NCBI GenBank assembly: GCA_002482505.1
Contig: DLGD01000001.1
Coordinates: 97,936-161,935 of the forward strand
From: Christensenella sp. UBA7703
GTDB taxonomy: Bacteria; Bacillota; Clostridia; Christensenellales; CAG-138
DNA: 64,000 nt
Reading direction: 5' to 3'
Part shown: positions 63,495-64,000 of the stretch, in pieces
Layout of the letters: each line of letters opens with the position of its first letter
How positions within the stretch are numbered: the first letter of the stretch is position 1
Notes under the pieces: generated by a model
The model's database searches: none
Told to the model about the DNA's origin: nothing
Seen by the model: the letters and a program-made list of their open reading frames with translations, nothing else
Position numbers and translations under genes: made by a program

Positions 63495-63947
63495 GTGGAC
63501 AATACCGAATCTATTTGCATCGGCATCGAAGCAATCAAGCAGATTTTGCCGCACCGCGAGCCGTTTTTGATGGTGGATCGCGTGGACGAACTCGTCCCCG
63601 GTGTGTCCGCAAAAGGGGTGAAAGCCGTCTCCGGCAACGAATGGTATTTTCAGGGGCATTTCGATAAAAAGAAGGTCATGCCCGGGGTGCTGATCGTTGA
63701 AGCTCTCGCGCAGGCAGGCGGAATTGCGCTGCTTACGCAGGAAAACATGCGCGGCAAACTTGCCTTCTTGGGAAAGTTGACCAACGCGCGTTTCTTTGCG
63801 CCCGTTGTACCGGGGGATCTGCTGGAGCTGGATTCCGCGATTACGGCGGTCAACGGCGCGGTCGGGATCGGCACGGGTACCGCGCGGGTTGCGGGGAAAA
63901 AGGTCTGCTCCTGCGAGTTTGTGTTTGCAATCAAAGACCCCGACTAA
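63495..63947 (+). CDS. fabZ: 3-hydroxyacyl-ACP dehydratase
   Basis: 150 aa hotdog enzyme. HREPFLMVDRVDEL, catalytic His in FQGHFDKKKVMPG and Glu in VEALAQAGG are conserved. The start is GTG with GAGGT nine bases upstream. It removes water from 3-hydroxyacyl-ACP before FabK. It is the last visible gene, and no terminator is seen in the remaining 53 bp, so the operon may continue. Confidence 0.94.
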   Translation: MDNTESICIGIEAIKQILPHREPFLMVDRVDELVPGVSAKGVKAVSGNEWYFQGHFDKKKVMPGVLIVEALAQAGGIALLTQENMRGKLAFLGKLTNARFFAPVVPGDLLELDSAITAVNGAVGIGTGTARVAGKKVCSCEFVFAIKDPD

Positions 63948-64000
63948 ACCAAAATGACAAAAAACACCCGCATAAATATGAACCTGTAAAGTAAAAGTAG

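Noticed and set aside
61943..63637. 564-codon open frame on the minus strand
   Set aside because: Lies opposite fabG, fabF and fabZ, whose motifs are intact; Arg/His/Ala-rich composition is typical of a GC-driven antisense frame.

Overview
The window reads as chromosome of a mid-GC, anaerobic, Gram-positive-type Firmicute (Clostridia-like). Pointers are the FabK-only type II fatty-acid operon led by a MarR/FabT-type regulator, bifunctional AdhE, hybrid-cluster protein, YesM/YesN two-component proteins, strong AGGAGG ribosome-binding sites, many Rho-independent terminators and many Cys-anchored lipoproteins. I found no rRNA, tRNA, CRISPR array, IS element or prophage. The genus cannot be fixed from the sequence alone.

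Layout. 1-3.9 kb: start of a sugar-binding lipoprotein, a LacI regulator with two perfect 18-bp operators, then a two-component system with a 52-aa membrane peptide and, behind its own promoter, a DUF6034-like lipoprotein (to 5.5 kb). A roughly 29-bp element occurs in front of both the two-component operon and the lipoprotein, which suggests one regulon. 5.5-7.8 kb: nucleotide house-cleaning pair (YjjG-like, PpnP), a hairpin-rich intergenic region, a DHFR-fold protein and a small basic protein. 7.9-10.1 kb: an isolated AT-rich AAA ATPase resembling PrrC/RloC anticodon nucleases, probably acquired defence. 10.1-13.9 kb: DUF1003, TIGR04076 and DUF6440 proteins, CorA, and a diguanylate cyclase.

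14.1-24.3 kb is a cello-oligosaccharide locus: GH94 phosphorylase (preceded by a 13-codon peptide that copies its own N-terminus), YesM-type kinase, ABC binding protein and two permeases, YesN-type regulator, and phosphoglucomutase. Imported cellobiose would be phosphorolysed to glucose-1-phosphate and converted to glucose-6-phosphate. 24.4-38.8 kb: MgtC, thioredoxin, RluA-type synthase, DUF4180, a membrane protein, AraC regulator with a divergent PfkB kinase-gnd operon, FlK-like thioesterase, APH-like kinase, AdhE with a long structured leader, LysR regulator and an N-acyl-D-amino-acid deacylase.

38.8-43.2 kb: a complete cobalamin riboswitch with a terminator, then a btuFCD-type importer and a histidine phosphatase. 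43-53.8 kb: small surface and leucine-rich-repeat proteins, a redox-stress group (Hcp, CoA-disulfide-reductase-like enzyme, PadR plus membrane ferredoxin), secreted Big_2 protein, iron alcohol dehydrogenase, second GGDEF protein and a LysM protein. 53.9 kb to the end: marR(fabT)-accBCDA-fabH-acpP-fabK-fabD-fabG-fabF-fabZ. The regulator gene and accBC share a candidate operator.
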